DNA of 39,545 nt from Tepidimonas charontis (GTDB taxonomy: Bacteria; Pseudomonadota; Gammaproteobacteria; Burkholderiales; Burkholderiaceae_C). The position numbers were made by a program, and so were the translations under genes. Position 1 is the stretch's first letter. Each line of letters begins with the position of its first letter. Below are positions 1-7,341 of the stretch, piece after piece. The notes under the pieces are model-generated. The model was not told where the DNA came from. It saw nothing but the letters and a program-made list of their open reading frames with translations, and did no database searches. The stretch spans positions 1 through 39,545 of the forward strand of contig NZ_VJON01000025.1 in assembly GCF_007556685.1 (NCBI RefSeq), in the 5' to 3' direction.

Positions 1-2
1 TG

Positions 3-101
3 TGCGTCGAGACGCACGAGACCTGGCTGGAGGACAGCCGTTACCTGAACATGACGCTCCTTTCGGAGCAGAAAAAGGAGGCGTTGAGACTGGCCGCCTG
101 A
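3..101 (+). CDS. 3' end of an unidentified protein (partial)
   Basis: This reading frame is open from the left edge and stops at TGA 99-101, giving the last 32 residues of a protein. The tail is charged and helix-prone, with the sequence YLNMTLLSEQKKEALRLAA just before the stop, and looks like a genuine C-terminus rather than noise. I do not recognise the family. A GC-rich hairpin covers the stop codon, and the gene converges on a truncated transporter across a palindromic spacer. The longer frame open from base 2 is an alternative, but its composition looks less protein-like. Too little is visible to assign a function. Confidence 0.35.
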   Translation, partial: CVETHETWLEDSRYLNMTLLSEQKKEALRLAA

Positions 102-108
102 AGCGGCC
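92..108 (+). terminator. Hairpin overlapping the stop codon of the left-edge gene
   Basis: GGCCGC (92-97) pairs perfectly with GCGGCC (103-108) across the loop CTGAA, which contains the TGA stop. There is no T-run after it, so it is at best a weak or Rho-assisted terminator. Confidence 0.25.
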
Positions 109-110
109 GC

Positions 111-159
111 GCGCTGTCGTCATCGCTGCGGGCTACGCCCTCCGCGACAACGACAGCGC
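111..159. repeat. 49-bp imperfect palindrome
   Basis: The outer arms GCGCTGTCGT (111-120) and ACGACAGCGC (150-159) are exact reverse complements. The 29-base middle contains a second hairpin, GGGC-TAC-GCCC. The element lies in the spacer between the left-edge gene and the broken MFS gene. Possible explanations are a REP-type element, a recombination or IS remnant, or a bidirectional terminator. No second copy is visible in this window. Confidence 0.5.
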
Positions 160-167
160 AAACAGGA

Positions 168-1169
168 TCAACCAATTACCTGATCACCAATTTGCACAAC
201 TTGACGCACACAACTCGTCGTGCTGCCCGTGAACAGGAAGTTCCAGCCCACGCCCAGCAGGAACAGGGCCACCAGAAACTGGTGCAGATCCTGCCCCGAC
301 AATGCGATGGCGATACACGCCGCATTGAGCAGCACCCCCACGCCCATGACCGCAATCGCCCCGAAACGCCGAATGAGATGGCCGGTGAAAAACCCCGGTG
401 CGAACATGCCGATCACGTGCCACTCCAGCACCAGTGCCGCGTCGGCAAACGGCAGGCCGCAGGTCTGCATGGCCAGCGGGGTGGCGGCCATCAGCAGATT
501 CATGACGCCGTAGCCCAGCGCTGCGCCCACCAGGGCAACGGCAAAGGTCGGCTCGCGCAGCAGCCCGGACAGTGGCCGACCATCCGCGGCGCGGGTGGTG
601 GCACGCGCTGGCTCGCTGGGGAAGCGGATGCCGGCCATCACCACCATCGACAACAGCGCGATGGCGGCCAGCGCCAGGTAAGCTGCCAGAAACGGGGTTG
701 GCAGCAGATCGCGCGTCAGGTTGGCCAGATTGGGGCCGGCGATGGCGCCAATCAAACCCCCGGCCAGTACCAGCGAGACCGCCTTTTCCCGAAACGCAGG
801 GGCAGCCAGTTCCCCGGCTGCGAAACGGTACAGCTGCCCATTGGCGCTGTAGTAGCCAGCGATGACGGTGGCGGCCACCAGCCACCCGAATTGGCGCGTG
901 GCCACCGCCTGCGCCGCCAGCAGGGCCGAGCCGAACGCAACGCCCAAGCCGATCTGAAACGCCACCTGGCGGCCCCAGCGCGCTTGCGTGCGCGCCACCA
1001 GCCCCGTGGACAGCGCACCGCCGACCACATAGCCCATCACCGGCAGGGTGGCCATCCAGCCGACTGGCGCCAGACTCAAGCCGACCAGCCCATTGATGGC
1101 GATGAAGACGACGTTGTTGGTGAGAAACAGACCCTGGGCGATGGCCAGCAGCCACAAGTTGCGGTTCAT
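168..1169 (-). pseudogene. MFS transporter, probably C-terminally truncated
   Basis: The frame encodes 333 residues of a Major Facilitator Superfamily membrane protein with about ten hydrophobic helices. It starts MNRNLWLLAIAQG, and an arginine-rich cytoplasmic loop lies near residues 60-68. Family members of this type are usually around 390-400 residues. Homology appears intact up to GVGWNFLFTGSTT, after which the remaining residues (SCVRQVVQIGDQVIG) are polar and do not look like the expected last two helices. The break maps near base 209, where base composition also turns AT-richer and runs into the palindrome at 111-159. I infer a deletion or insertion that removed about 60 residues, leaving a probably non-functional exporter. 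The substrate is unknown. A naturally short variant cannot be excluded. Confidence 0.7.
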
Positions 1170-1200
1170 GGGCGGGGGTTATAACGCATACTCCAGCCGG

Positions 1201-1230
1201 TTGTCGGTCGCGCACCGGACTTCCTACAAT
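1201..1230 (+). promoter_or_regulatory. Candidate sigma-70 promoter of gshA-gshB
   Basis: TTGTCG (1201-1206) and TACAAT (1225-1230) are separated by 18 bases. They lie 72 bases upstream of the gshA start and just after the divergent MFS gene. Confidence 0.45.
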
Positions 1231-1302
1231 CGGCGCATCGAGGCTGGCCGCACCGCGCACGTGGGGCCGCTCGCTCTTCGAATCCCAACCAGGGCACTTG
1301 GC

Positions 1303-2598
1303 ATGGTCCCCCATCTCGTCACCGCACTCACCGGCCCGATCAACGAGCTCGAGCAGCGCATTCTGGAGTCCACCCCCGTCATCGAGCGCTGGTTCCGGCT
1401 GGAATGGATGGAACACACGCCACCGTTTTACACCTCGGTGGACATCCGCAACGCCGGCTTCAAGCTGGCGCCGGTGGACACCAACCTGTTCCCGGGTGGC
1501 TGGAACAACCTCACGCCCGAGATGCTGCCGCTGGCGGTGCAGGCGGCCATGGCAGCCATCGAAAAAATCTGCCCCGAAGCCAAAAACCTGCTGCTGATTC
1601 CGGAAAACCACACGCGCAACGTCTTCTACCTGATGAACGTGGCGCAGCTGCAGCGCATCTTTTACTCGGCGGGGCTGAACGTGCGCATCGGCTCCATCAA
1701 CCCCGAAATCAAGGAGCCCACGCCGGTGGAACTGCCCAACGGCGAACGCTTGTTGCTGGAGCCGGTGATCCGCGAAGGGCGCCGCCTGGGCCTGAAGCAT
1801 TTCGACCCCTGCACCATTTTGCTCAACAACGATTTGAGCGCCGGCGTGCCGGGCATTCTGGAGGATTTGCACGAGCAGTATCTGCTGCCGCCGTTGCACG
1901 CCGGCTGGCACGTGCGGCGCAAGAGCAACCACTTTCGCGCCTACGAAGAGGTGGCCAAGCGCTTCGGCAAATTGCTGGGGATGGACCCGTGGCTCATCAA
2001 CCCGATGTTTGCCCACTGCGGACAGGTCAATTTCGCCGAAAACACGGGGCTGGAGTGTCTGCAAACCAATGTGGATGCGCTGCTGACGCGCATCCGCAAA
2101 AAATACAAGGAATACGGCATCCAGGAGCGGCCGTTCGTCGTCGTCAAAGCCGACAACGGCACCTACGGTATGGGTGTGATGATGGTGCGCGACGCCGCCG
2201 AGTTGGATAACCTCAACCGCCGCACCAAAAACAAGATGAACGTCATCAAGGACGGCCAGCAGGTCAGCGACGTGCTGATCCAAGAAGGCGTGATCACGCA
2301 CGAGCGCATCAACGACGCGGTGGCCGAGCCGGTGGTCTATATGATGGACCGCTATGTGGTGGGGGGGTTTTACCGCGTGCACGCCGAGCGCGGCGTGGAC
2401 GAAAACCTCAACGCCCCTGGGGCGAGCTTCGTGCCGCTGGCGTTCGAGAAAAGCGCGCTGCAGCCGCAGCCGGGCAGCAAGCCCGGCGCCAGTGTGCCCA
2501 ACCGGTTTTATATGTACGGGGTGGTGGCGCGCCTGGCCATGCTGGCGGCGGCCTATGAGCTGGAGGCCACCGACCCGGAGGCGCAATGGGATGTCTGA
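1303..2598 (+). CDS. gshA: Glutamate-cysteine ligase
   Basis: This 431-residue protein catalyses ATP-dependent joining of glutamate and cysteine, the first step of glutathione synthesis in the cytoplasm. It matches the Acidithiobacillus-type ligase common in Betaproteobacteria rather than the E. coli GshA fold. Recognisable conserved stretches are the N-terminal LTGPINELEQRILE, then RLEWMEHTPPFYTSVDIRNA, and near the middle VVKADNGTYGMGVMMVRD, a glycine-rich nucleotide-binding-like segment. The frame is open further upstream, but ATG 1303 is chosen because family proteins begin MVPHL and the upstream translation looks non-coding. Its last codons overlap the gshB start by 8 bases, so the two enzymes of the pathway should be translationally coupled. 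Confidence 0.93.
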   Translation: MVPHLVTALTGPINELEQRILESTPVIERWFRLEWMEHTPPFYTSVDIRNAGFKLAPVDTNLFPGGWNNLTPEMLPLAVQAAMAAIEKICPEAKNLLLIPENHTRNVFYLMNVAQLQRIFYSAGLNVRIGSINPEIKEPTPVELPNGERLLLEPVIREGRRLGLKHFDPCTILLNNDLSAGVPGILEDLHEQYLLPPLHAGWHVRRKSNHFRAYEEVAKRFGKLLGMDPWLINPMFAHCGQVNFAENTGLECLQTNVDALLTRIRKKYKEYGIQERPFVVVKADNGTYGMGVMMVRDAAELDNLNRRTKNKMNVIKDGQQVSDVLIQEGVITHERINDAVAEPVVYMMDRYVVGGFYRVHAERGVDENLNAPGASFVPLAFEKSALQPQPGSKPGASVPNRFYMYGVVARLAMLAAAYELEATDPEAQWDV

Positions 2599-3667
2599 GC
2601 CCATCGCCACCCCGAGCGTGCTGTCTGACCCCAGGGACACCGATGCGGCCGCCGCGCCGCTGGGTGCCACGCCGCAGCGGTCGGGGCCGGACGCGGTGCC
2701 GCTGCGCCGCGTGCTGGTAGTGGCCGACCCGCTGCACACCTTTGCGACGTACAAGGACAGCACGTTCGCCATGATGCGCGCGCTGGCACGCCGCGGCGTG
2801 GCACTGGCGGCGTGCGAGCCGGCGCACCTGCAATGGCGCCGGGGCGAGCCGGTGACCGCGCTGGTACGCGCCATCGAGCTCACGGGCGATGCCGACGACT
2901 GGTTTCGGGTGCGCTACCAGGGGCGTGAGCCGCTGCACGCCTTCGACGCGGTGCTGATGCGCAAAGACCCGCCGTTCGACGCCGAATATTTCTACGCCAC
3001 CCACTTGCTGCAACAAGCCGAGCGCGAGGGCGCGCGCGTCTTCAACCGGCCTGCGGCCTTGCGCGACCACCCGGAGAAGCTGGCGCTGATGGAGTTCGCC
3101 GACGTCGCGCCGCCCACGCTGGTGACGCGTTCGGCCGAGGCGATTCGGGCCTTTCATGCCGAGCAGCGCGACATCATCCTCAAGCCACTGGACGGCATGG
3201 GCGGGCGGGGTATCTTTCGCGTTGGCCCGGATGGCCTGAACCTGGGGGCGGTGATCGAGACGCTGACCGCGCACGGGCACACCACCATCATGGTGCAGCG
3301 CTACCTGCCCGAGATCGCGCAGGGGGACAAGCGCATCCTGCTCATCGGCGGCGAAGCGGTGCCTTTTTGTTTGGCGCGTATTCCGCAGAGCGGCGAGGTG
3401 CGCGGCAATCTGGCCGCCGGTGGGCGCGGGGTGGCCCAGCCGCTGTCCGACAGCGATTGGGCCATCGCACGCGCCGTGGGCCCGACCCTGGCGGCGCGGG
3501 GCCTGCTGCTGGTGGGCTTGGACGTCATCGGCACCTGCCTGACCGAAATCAACGTCACCAGCCCGACCTGTTTTCAGGAAATCACCCAGCAAACGGGCTT
3601 TGACGTGGCCGAACGCTTCGTCGATGCCCTACAGGCGGCGCTGGCGACTACGGGCACTGCCGTATGA
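2591..3667 (+). CDS. gshB: Glutathione synthase
   Basis: GshB adds glycine to gamma-glutamylcysteine using ATP, completing glutathione. The protein is 358 residues against the usual ~315-320. The conserved core starts near residue 39 (RRVLVVADPLHTF), followed by YKDSTFAMMRALARRG, and the ATP-grasp hallmark KPLDGMGGRGIF. The C-terminal metal-binding stretch is LTEINVTSPTCFQEI. The first ~37 residues are a low-complexity extension that may not be translated, since an internal start near the core is possible. ATG 2591 is used because it overlaps the gshA stop. The gene overlaps the following VanZ-like gene through ATGA. Confidence 0.92.
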   Translation: MSEPIATPSVLSDPRDTDAAAAPLGATPQRSGPDAVPLRRVLVVADPLHTFATYKDSTFAMMRALARRGVALAACEPAHLQWRRGEPVTALVRAIELTGDADDWFRVRYQGREPLHAFDAVLMRKDPPFDAEYFYATHLLQQAEREGARVFNRPAALRDHPEKLALMEFADVAPPTLVTRSAEAIRAFHAEQRDIILKPLDGMGGRGIFRVGPDGLNLGAVIETLTAHGHTTIMVQRYLPEIAQGDKRILLIGGEAVPFCLARIPQSGEVRGNLAAGGRGVAQPLSDSDWAIARAVGPTLAARGLLLVGLDVIGTCLTEINVTSPTCFQEITQQTGFDVAERFVDALQAALATTGTAV

Positions 3668-4077
3668 GGGGGTGCGCAAAACCGTCGGGCGCGCGGCAGG
3701 GTACGGGCAGTGGCTTGTCCCGATGGCTCTTCTGGGGCCTGGCCCTGGCCGTCACGGCGCTGTCGCTCACCCCCGTGCAGTACCTGCCGCCACCGGTCTT
3801 CGACGTGTGGGACAAGGCGCAGCACGCCGCCGCCTTCACCCTGCTCACCGTCGCGGGGCGCTGGGCCTACCCGGCCTTCGGTAGGCCTGCGTCGAGCGTG
3901 GCGTTGCTGCTGCATGGCGCGGCCACCGAGGCCGCCCAAGCCGCCACCGGCTGGCGCCATGGAGAGCTGGCTGACTGGGTGGCGGACGCGGTCGGGATCG
4001 CCATCGGCTACGCCGTGCTGGCGGCGCGTGCGCGCTGGCGCGCGTTCAATGCCCCGACGTGCGCGACCAAAGGTTGA
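3664..4077 (+). CDS. VanZ-like small membrane protein
   Basis: The product has 137 residues with about three to four hydrophobic segments and the VanZ-family signature [14 protein letters not shown] near residues 42-55, plus [17 protein letters not shown] near the C-terminus. Members are integral membrane proteins of poorly defined function; VanZ itself gives low-level teicoplanin resistance. The start ATG 3664 overlaps the gshB stop as ATGA, so it is probably the third gene of the glutathione operon, although a functional link is not established. Its 3' end overlaps the convergent SMR gene by 32 bases. Confidence 0.75.
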   Translation: MRGCAKPSGARQGTGSGLSRWLFWGLALAVTALSLTPVQYLPPPVFDVWDKAQHAAAFTLLTVAGRWAYPAFGRPASSVALLLHGAATEAAQAATGWRHGELADWVADAVGIAIGYAVLAARARWRAFNAPTCATKG

Positions 4078-4378
4078 GCACCACCACGCCGGCGATGATC
4101 AGCGCCATGCCCAGCAGGCCCGCTCCATCGATGCGCTGCCCGTAGAGCACATAGGCCACCAGTGTGATCAGAACGATGCCCAAGCCCGACCACACCGCGT
4201 ACGTGATGCCGACCGGGATGTGGCGCAGCACCAGTGACAGGCAATAAAAAGACGTGGCATACCCCACTAGCACCACGGCCGATGGCAGCAGACGCGTCAG
4301 GCCGTCGCTGGCTTTCAGGGCCGTGGTGGCGATGACTTCGGTGACGATCGCCAGCGCCAGCAGCAGCCACGGATGCAT
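4046..4378 (-). CDS. EmrE-like small multidrug resistance (SMR) transporter
   Basis: This 110-residue, four-helix protein should work as an antiparallel dimer exporting cationic compounds in exchange for protons. With ATG 4378 as start the length equals that of E. coli EmrE, and the key residues fall at the same numbers: Glu14 in [10 protein letters not shown], Tyr40, Tyr60 and Trp63 in [13 protein letters not shown]. The C-terminus NLWSRTSGH also resembles EmrE. This supports ATG over the in-frame GTG at 4390. A GGAA sequence lies about 8 bases upstream. The features fit the multidrug class rather than the guanidinium (Gdx/SugE) class. It is 12 bases downstream of the ABC permease and probably belongs to the same transcript. 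Confidence 0.88.
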   Translation of the reverse strand: MHPWLLLALAIVTEVIATTALKASDGLTRLLPSAVVLVGYATSFYCLSLVLRHIPVGITYAVWSGLGIVLITLVAYVLYGQRIDGAGLLGMALIIAGVVVLNLWSRTSGH

Positions 4379-4390
4379 GCGTGTTTCCAC

Positions 4391-5218
4391 TCAGAGTTTT
4401 TCGGTCTCGCCGGCCTTGGGCTGCCAGGTCAGCAGTCGCCGCTCGATACGCCCGACCAGCGCATCCAACACCAGCGCGAAGGCGGTCAGCACCAGGATGC
4501 CGGCCATCACGGTGTTGATGTCGAAGGTGCCTTCGGCCTGCAGGATCAGATAGCCCACGCCCTGGCTGGAGCCCAGGTATTCCCCCACCACCGCACCGAC
4601 GAAGGCCAGCCCCACCGATGTATGCAGCGAGCTGAATACCCAACTGGTGGCGCTGGGCAGATAGACGTGGCGCAGCAGCTGCTTCCGAGTCGCCCCCAGC
4701 ATGCGCGCGTTGGCCAGGATGACGGGGCTGACCTCGCGCACGCCTTGGTAGACGTTGAAGAAGACGATGAAAAAGACCAGCGTCACGCCCAAGGCCACCT
4801 TGGAGCCGAGCCCCAACCCGAACCAGATGGCGAAAATCGGCGCCAGGATGATGCGCGGCATCGAATTGAGCGCCTTGATATAAGGCTCCAGGATCGCCGA
4901 GGCCATCGGCGACAGCGCCAGCCACAGGCCGGCGGCCAAGCCGCCGATCGAGCCGATGGCAAAGGCGAGCACGGTCTCGGTCAGGGTCACGCCCAGGTGG
5001 CGGTAGATGTCGGCGTCCGTGACGAACCAGGCCCAGATGCGCTGCAGCACTTTCAGCGGCTCACCAAAAAAGAAGGCCGCTTGGCGCTCGTTGTCGAACA
5101 AAAAGGGCGGGATCAGGCCGGGCTGGGTGAGGACGTGCCACAGGGCAAACAGCGCCAGCAGCAGGCCGACTTGCCACAGCCGCAGGTTGCCGGGTCGGGG
5201 TTTGAGCCTTTGCCACAT
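4391..5218 (-). CDS. ABC transporter permease, NitT/TauT family
   Basis: The inner-membrane subunit of an importer (275 residues). A first helix near residues 15-30 (LWQVGLLLALFALWHVL) is followed by the BPD_transp_1 domain. The EAA-loop region that contacts the ATPase is ANARMLGATRKQLLRHVYLP, and GEYLGSSQGVGYLI near the C-terminal part is typical of SsuC/TauC permeases. ATG 5218 is used (GGAG lies 12 bases upstream). An alternative is GTG 5242, whose GTGA overlaps the stop of the ATPase gene and would add 8 residues. The gene lies between the ATPase and SMR genes in one minus-strand operon. The substrate cannot be told from the sequence; the family imports nitrate, sulfonates, thiamine precursors, aromatic acids and others. 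Confidence 0.88.
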   Translation of the reverse strand: MWQRLKPRPGNLRLWQVGLLLALFALWHVLTQPGLIPPFLFDNERQAAFFFGEPLKVLQRIWAWFVTDADIYRHLGVTLTETVLAFAIGSIGGLAAGLWLALSPMASAILEPYIKALNSMPRIILAPIFAIWFGLGLGSKVALGVTLVFFIVFFNVYQGVREVSPVILANARMLGATRKQLLRHVYLPSATSWVFSSLHTSVGLAFVGAVVGEYLGSSQGVGYLILQAEGTFDINTVMAGILVLTAFALVLDALVGRIERRLLTWQPKAGETEKL

Positions 5219-5238
5219 CGGTGTGTCGGTCTCCGTCG

Positions 5239-6054
5239 TCACGCGGCGCGCTGCCATTGTTGTCGATAACCCTTGAGCACCTCGTCGCGCAGCACGGCCC
5301 AGATGGCGGCGTGCAGCTGCAGAAAGCGTGGCGCCATTTTGACCTCGGCCACATCGCGCGGACGCGGCAGGTCGATGGTGAAGGCGCCGATCGGCCGTGC
5401 GGCAGGCCCGGCGCTCATCACCACCACCCGGTCGCTCATGGCAATCGCTTCGTCCAGATCGTGGGTGATGAACAACACCGCCTTGCGCTTGGCGCTCCAC
5501 AGCGCCAGCAGCTCGTTTTCCATCAGCTGCCGGGTCTGAATGTCCAGCGCCGAGAAGGGTTCGTCCATCAAAATGATGTCGGGGTCCAGCACCAGCGTCT
5601 GCGCCAGGCTGGTGCGTTTGCGCATGCCGCCGCTCATCTGGTGCGGGTAGCGGTCACCGAAGTCACCCAGGCCGACCCGGCGCAGCCACTCCTGGGCACG
5701 CGTGCGCGCTTCGGCGGGGGGCACACCGCGAAACTCGAGCCCCGCCATCACATTGCCCAGGGCCGTGCGCCACGGCATCAGGCTGTCGGCCTGGAACATA
5801 TAGCCGGCGCGGGTGTTCAGACCCGTGAGCACCTGACCAAAGACACGCACCGTGCCGCGGCTGGGCGCTAGCAACCCCGCCGCGACGTTGAGCAGCGTGC
5901 TTTTGCCGCATCCGGTGGGGCCGACCACGCTGACGAACTCGCCGGCGCCAACGGTGAGCGTGACATCCTGCACCGCCGTGTAGCGCTGTGCCGGCGCGTC
6001 GGCGCTGACGAAGGTGCACGTGATGTCTTGCAGTTCGATGGCCGCGTCCGCCAT
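5239..6054 (-). CDS. ABC transporter ATP-binding protein, NitT/TauT family
   Basis: The cytoplasmic ATPase of the importer, 271 residues. Walker A is GPTGCGKST, the signature motif is MSGGMRKR, Walker B is IILMDEPFSALD, and the switch histidine is in FITHDLDEA. The Q-loop region reads YMFQADSLMPWRTALGNV, characteristic of the nitrate/taurine/sulfonate branch. The start codon lies 3 bases after the stop of the binding-protein gene, and AAGGG inside that gene's end can act as ribosome binding site. Confidence 0.92.
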   Translation of the reverse strand: MADAAIELQDITCTFVSADAPAQRYTAVQDVTLTVGAGEFVSVVGPTGCGKSTLLNVAAGLLAPSRGTVRVFGQVLTGLNTRAGYMFQADSLMPWRTALGNVMAGLEFRGVPPAEARTRAQEWLRRVGLGDFGDRYPHQMSGGMRKRTSLAQTLVLDPDIILMDEPFSALDIQTRQLMENELLALWSAKRKAVLFITHDLDEAIAMSDRVVVMSAGPAARPIGAFTIDLPRPRDVAEVKMAPRFLQLHAAIWAVLRDEVLKGYRQQWQRAA

Positions 6055-6057
6055 GTG

Positions 6058-7080
6058 TCAACCCTTGGGGTAGCGGGTGTTGGCCTGCTCGACGAAGGCG
6101 TTGGTGAAGACCGCGTTCAAGTCCAACTTGGCCGCAGTCAGCTTTTCGTCCACGCTGGCCAAGGCGCGGAAAGCGGTCTGCGCGCCCTTCGGCGGGATGC
6201 GACCATCCGGCGACAGCGCCGGTTTGGCGGCCAAAAAGCCGTCGATATAGACGGCGCGATCGCCGAGCAAATAGCTCTCGGGCACCACCTTGATGATGTC
6301 GCCGGGGCCGGCCCGCTGGATCCATTTGTTGGCGCGCACCATGGCGTTGGTGAGCGCCTGCACGGTGTTGGGGTGGCGTTCGACGAACGGCACGGGGGCG
6401 TATAGACAGCCCGCCGGCATCGGACCGCCGAAGACTTTTTCCGCCTCGGCTGGCTGGCGCGTATCGACCACCACGCGCAAGTCGCCCGAGCGCTGCAACA
6501 GCGTGATGACCGGATCCAGATTGCTGATGGCGTCGATCTGGCCCGAGCGCATGGCCGCCACCGCGCCGTTGCTGGCACCGACGCCGATGACGCTGACGTC
6601 GCTGGGTTTGAGCCCGGCTTTGGCGAGCACGAAGTTGAGCATGATGTGCGTCGAGCTGCCCGGGGCGGTGACGCCCACCTTCTTGCCTTTGAGGTCCGCC
6701 ACCGACTGAAAAGACGGCATCGTCTTGGGGTTGACGCCGAGCACGATCTGCGGCGCCAACCCCTGCAGCACGAAGGCGCGCATCGGCTGCCCCTTGAACT
6801 GCATATTGATGGTGTGCTCGAAAGCACCGGAGACGACATCGGCGCTGCCGCCGACCACCGCCTGCAGAGCGCGCGCGCCGCCCGCGAAATCGACGATGTT
6901 GACGTCCAGCCCCTCGGCCTTGAAATAGCCCAGTTCTTCCGCGATGGTCAGCGGCAGGTAATAGAACAGATTTTTGCCACCGACGGCGATGGTGACTTTG
7001 GGTTTTTCCAGCGTCTGCGCATACCCCCAGGCGGGCAGGGCGGCGGCCAAACCGGCGGCCAGCAGATCACGTCGTTGCAT
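6058..7080 (-). CDS. ABC transporter substrate-binding protein, NitT/TauT family
   Basis: This 340-residue periplasmic binding protein has a signal peptide, MQRRDLLAAGLAAALPAWGYAQ in two parts, whose RRDLLAAG resembles a Tat signal; cleavage after GYA is likely. The mature part follows the NMT1/THI5-like fold: KVTIAVGGKNLFYYLPLTIA at the start, AEELGYFKAEGLDVNIVDF, then GKKVGVTAPGSSTH and the hinge strand SGQIDAISNLDPV. A longer in-frame ATG at 7116 exists, but 7080 is preceded by AGGAGA at good spacing and begins directly at the signal peptide. It is the first gene of a four-gene operon (binding protein, ATPase, permease, SMR). The ligand is unknown. Confidence 0.88.
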   Translation of the reverse strand: MQRRDLLAAGLAAALPAWGYAQTLEKPKVTIAVGGKNLFYYLPLTIAEELGYFKAEGLDVNIVDFAGGARALQAVVGGSADVVSGAFEHTINMQFKGQPMRAFVLQGLAPQIVLGVNPKTMPSFQSVADLKGKKVGVTAPGSSTHIMLNFVLAKAGLKPSDVSVIGVGASNGAVAAMRSGQIDAISNLDPVITLLQRSGDLRVVVDTRQPAEAEKVFGGPMPAGCLYAPVPFVERHPNTVQALTNAMVRANKWIQRAGPGDIIKVVPESYLLGDRAVYIDGFLAAKPALSPDGRIPPKGAQTAFRALASVDEKLTAAKLDLNAVFTNAFVEQANTRYPKG

Positions 7081-7118
7081 GGCAGGGTCTCCTCTGTGGA
7101 TCGTGGGTCGACGCAATC

Positions 7119-7124
7119 ACTGTA
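7119..7124 (-). promoter_or_regulatory. Candidate -10 element for the ABC-SMR operon
   Basis: On the minus strand this reads TACAGT, about 40 bases upstream of the binding-protein start. No convincing -35 is present 16-18 bases further upstream. The 261-base gap at 7081-7341 otherwise shows no riboswitch-like or RNA gene that I can recognise. Confidence 0.25.
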
Positions 7125-7329
7125 GCGCAAAACGCCGTGCGCATCGCTGCGCTGCTGCGCCACGGCCACAGGTGGTGGTCGGCGCTGGTGTAGCCGCGGC
7201 CACAGACGAGCATGCCGATGTGCCCCGTTTGGGGCGGTGCGGTGTTGCTGGGGGCCTCGGCTATGGGCTGTGGGGTAGTCGCTGCTCGGCCGCATCGAGG
7301 CGGCCGCGTGGAGGTGGTTGACGGACCTC

Positions 7330-7335
7330 TACAAT
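7330..7335 (+). promoter_or_regulatory. Candidate -10 element of pyrF
   Basis: TACAAT followed by exactly 6 bases and then the ATG of pyrF. Transcription would begin at or next to the start codon, giving a leaderless message. No good -35 is seen 16-18 bases upstream. Confidence 0.4.
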
Positions 7336-7341
7336 GACCGC

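Noticed and set aside
111-159. Integron attC site
   Set aside because: The palindrome lacks flanking RYYYAAC and GTTRRRY core sites, and no integrase or cassette array is visible.
2-232. 76-codon plus-strand frame at the left edge
   Set aside because: It crosses the hairpin, the palindrome and the end of the MFS gene. The frame starting at base 3 has the more protein-like ending.
184-2883. Minus-strand 899-codon open frame
   Set aside because: It runs antisense to gshA and in another frame of the MFS gene. Its translation is rich in His, Arg, Ala and Gly, with no recognisable domain. High GC keeps antisense frames open here.
4379-4390. GTG 4390 as the start of the SMR gene
   Set aside because: ATG 4378 gives the 110-residue EmrE length and puts Glu14, Tyr40, Tyr60 and Trp63 at the same numbers as in EmrE.
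7081-7341. Guanidine (ykkC) or other riboswitch before the ABC-SMR operon
   Set aside because: None of the conserved ykkC segments or paired ACGR-loop hairpins could be found on the minus strand.
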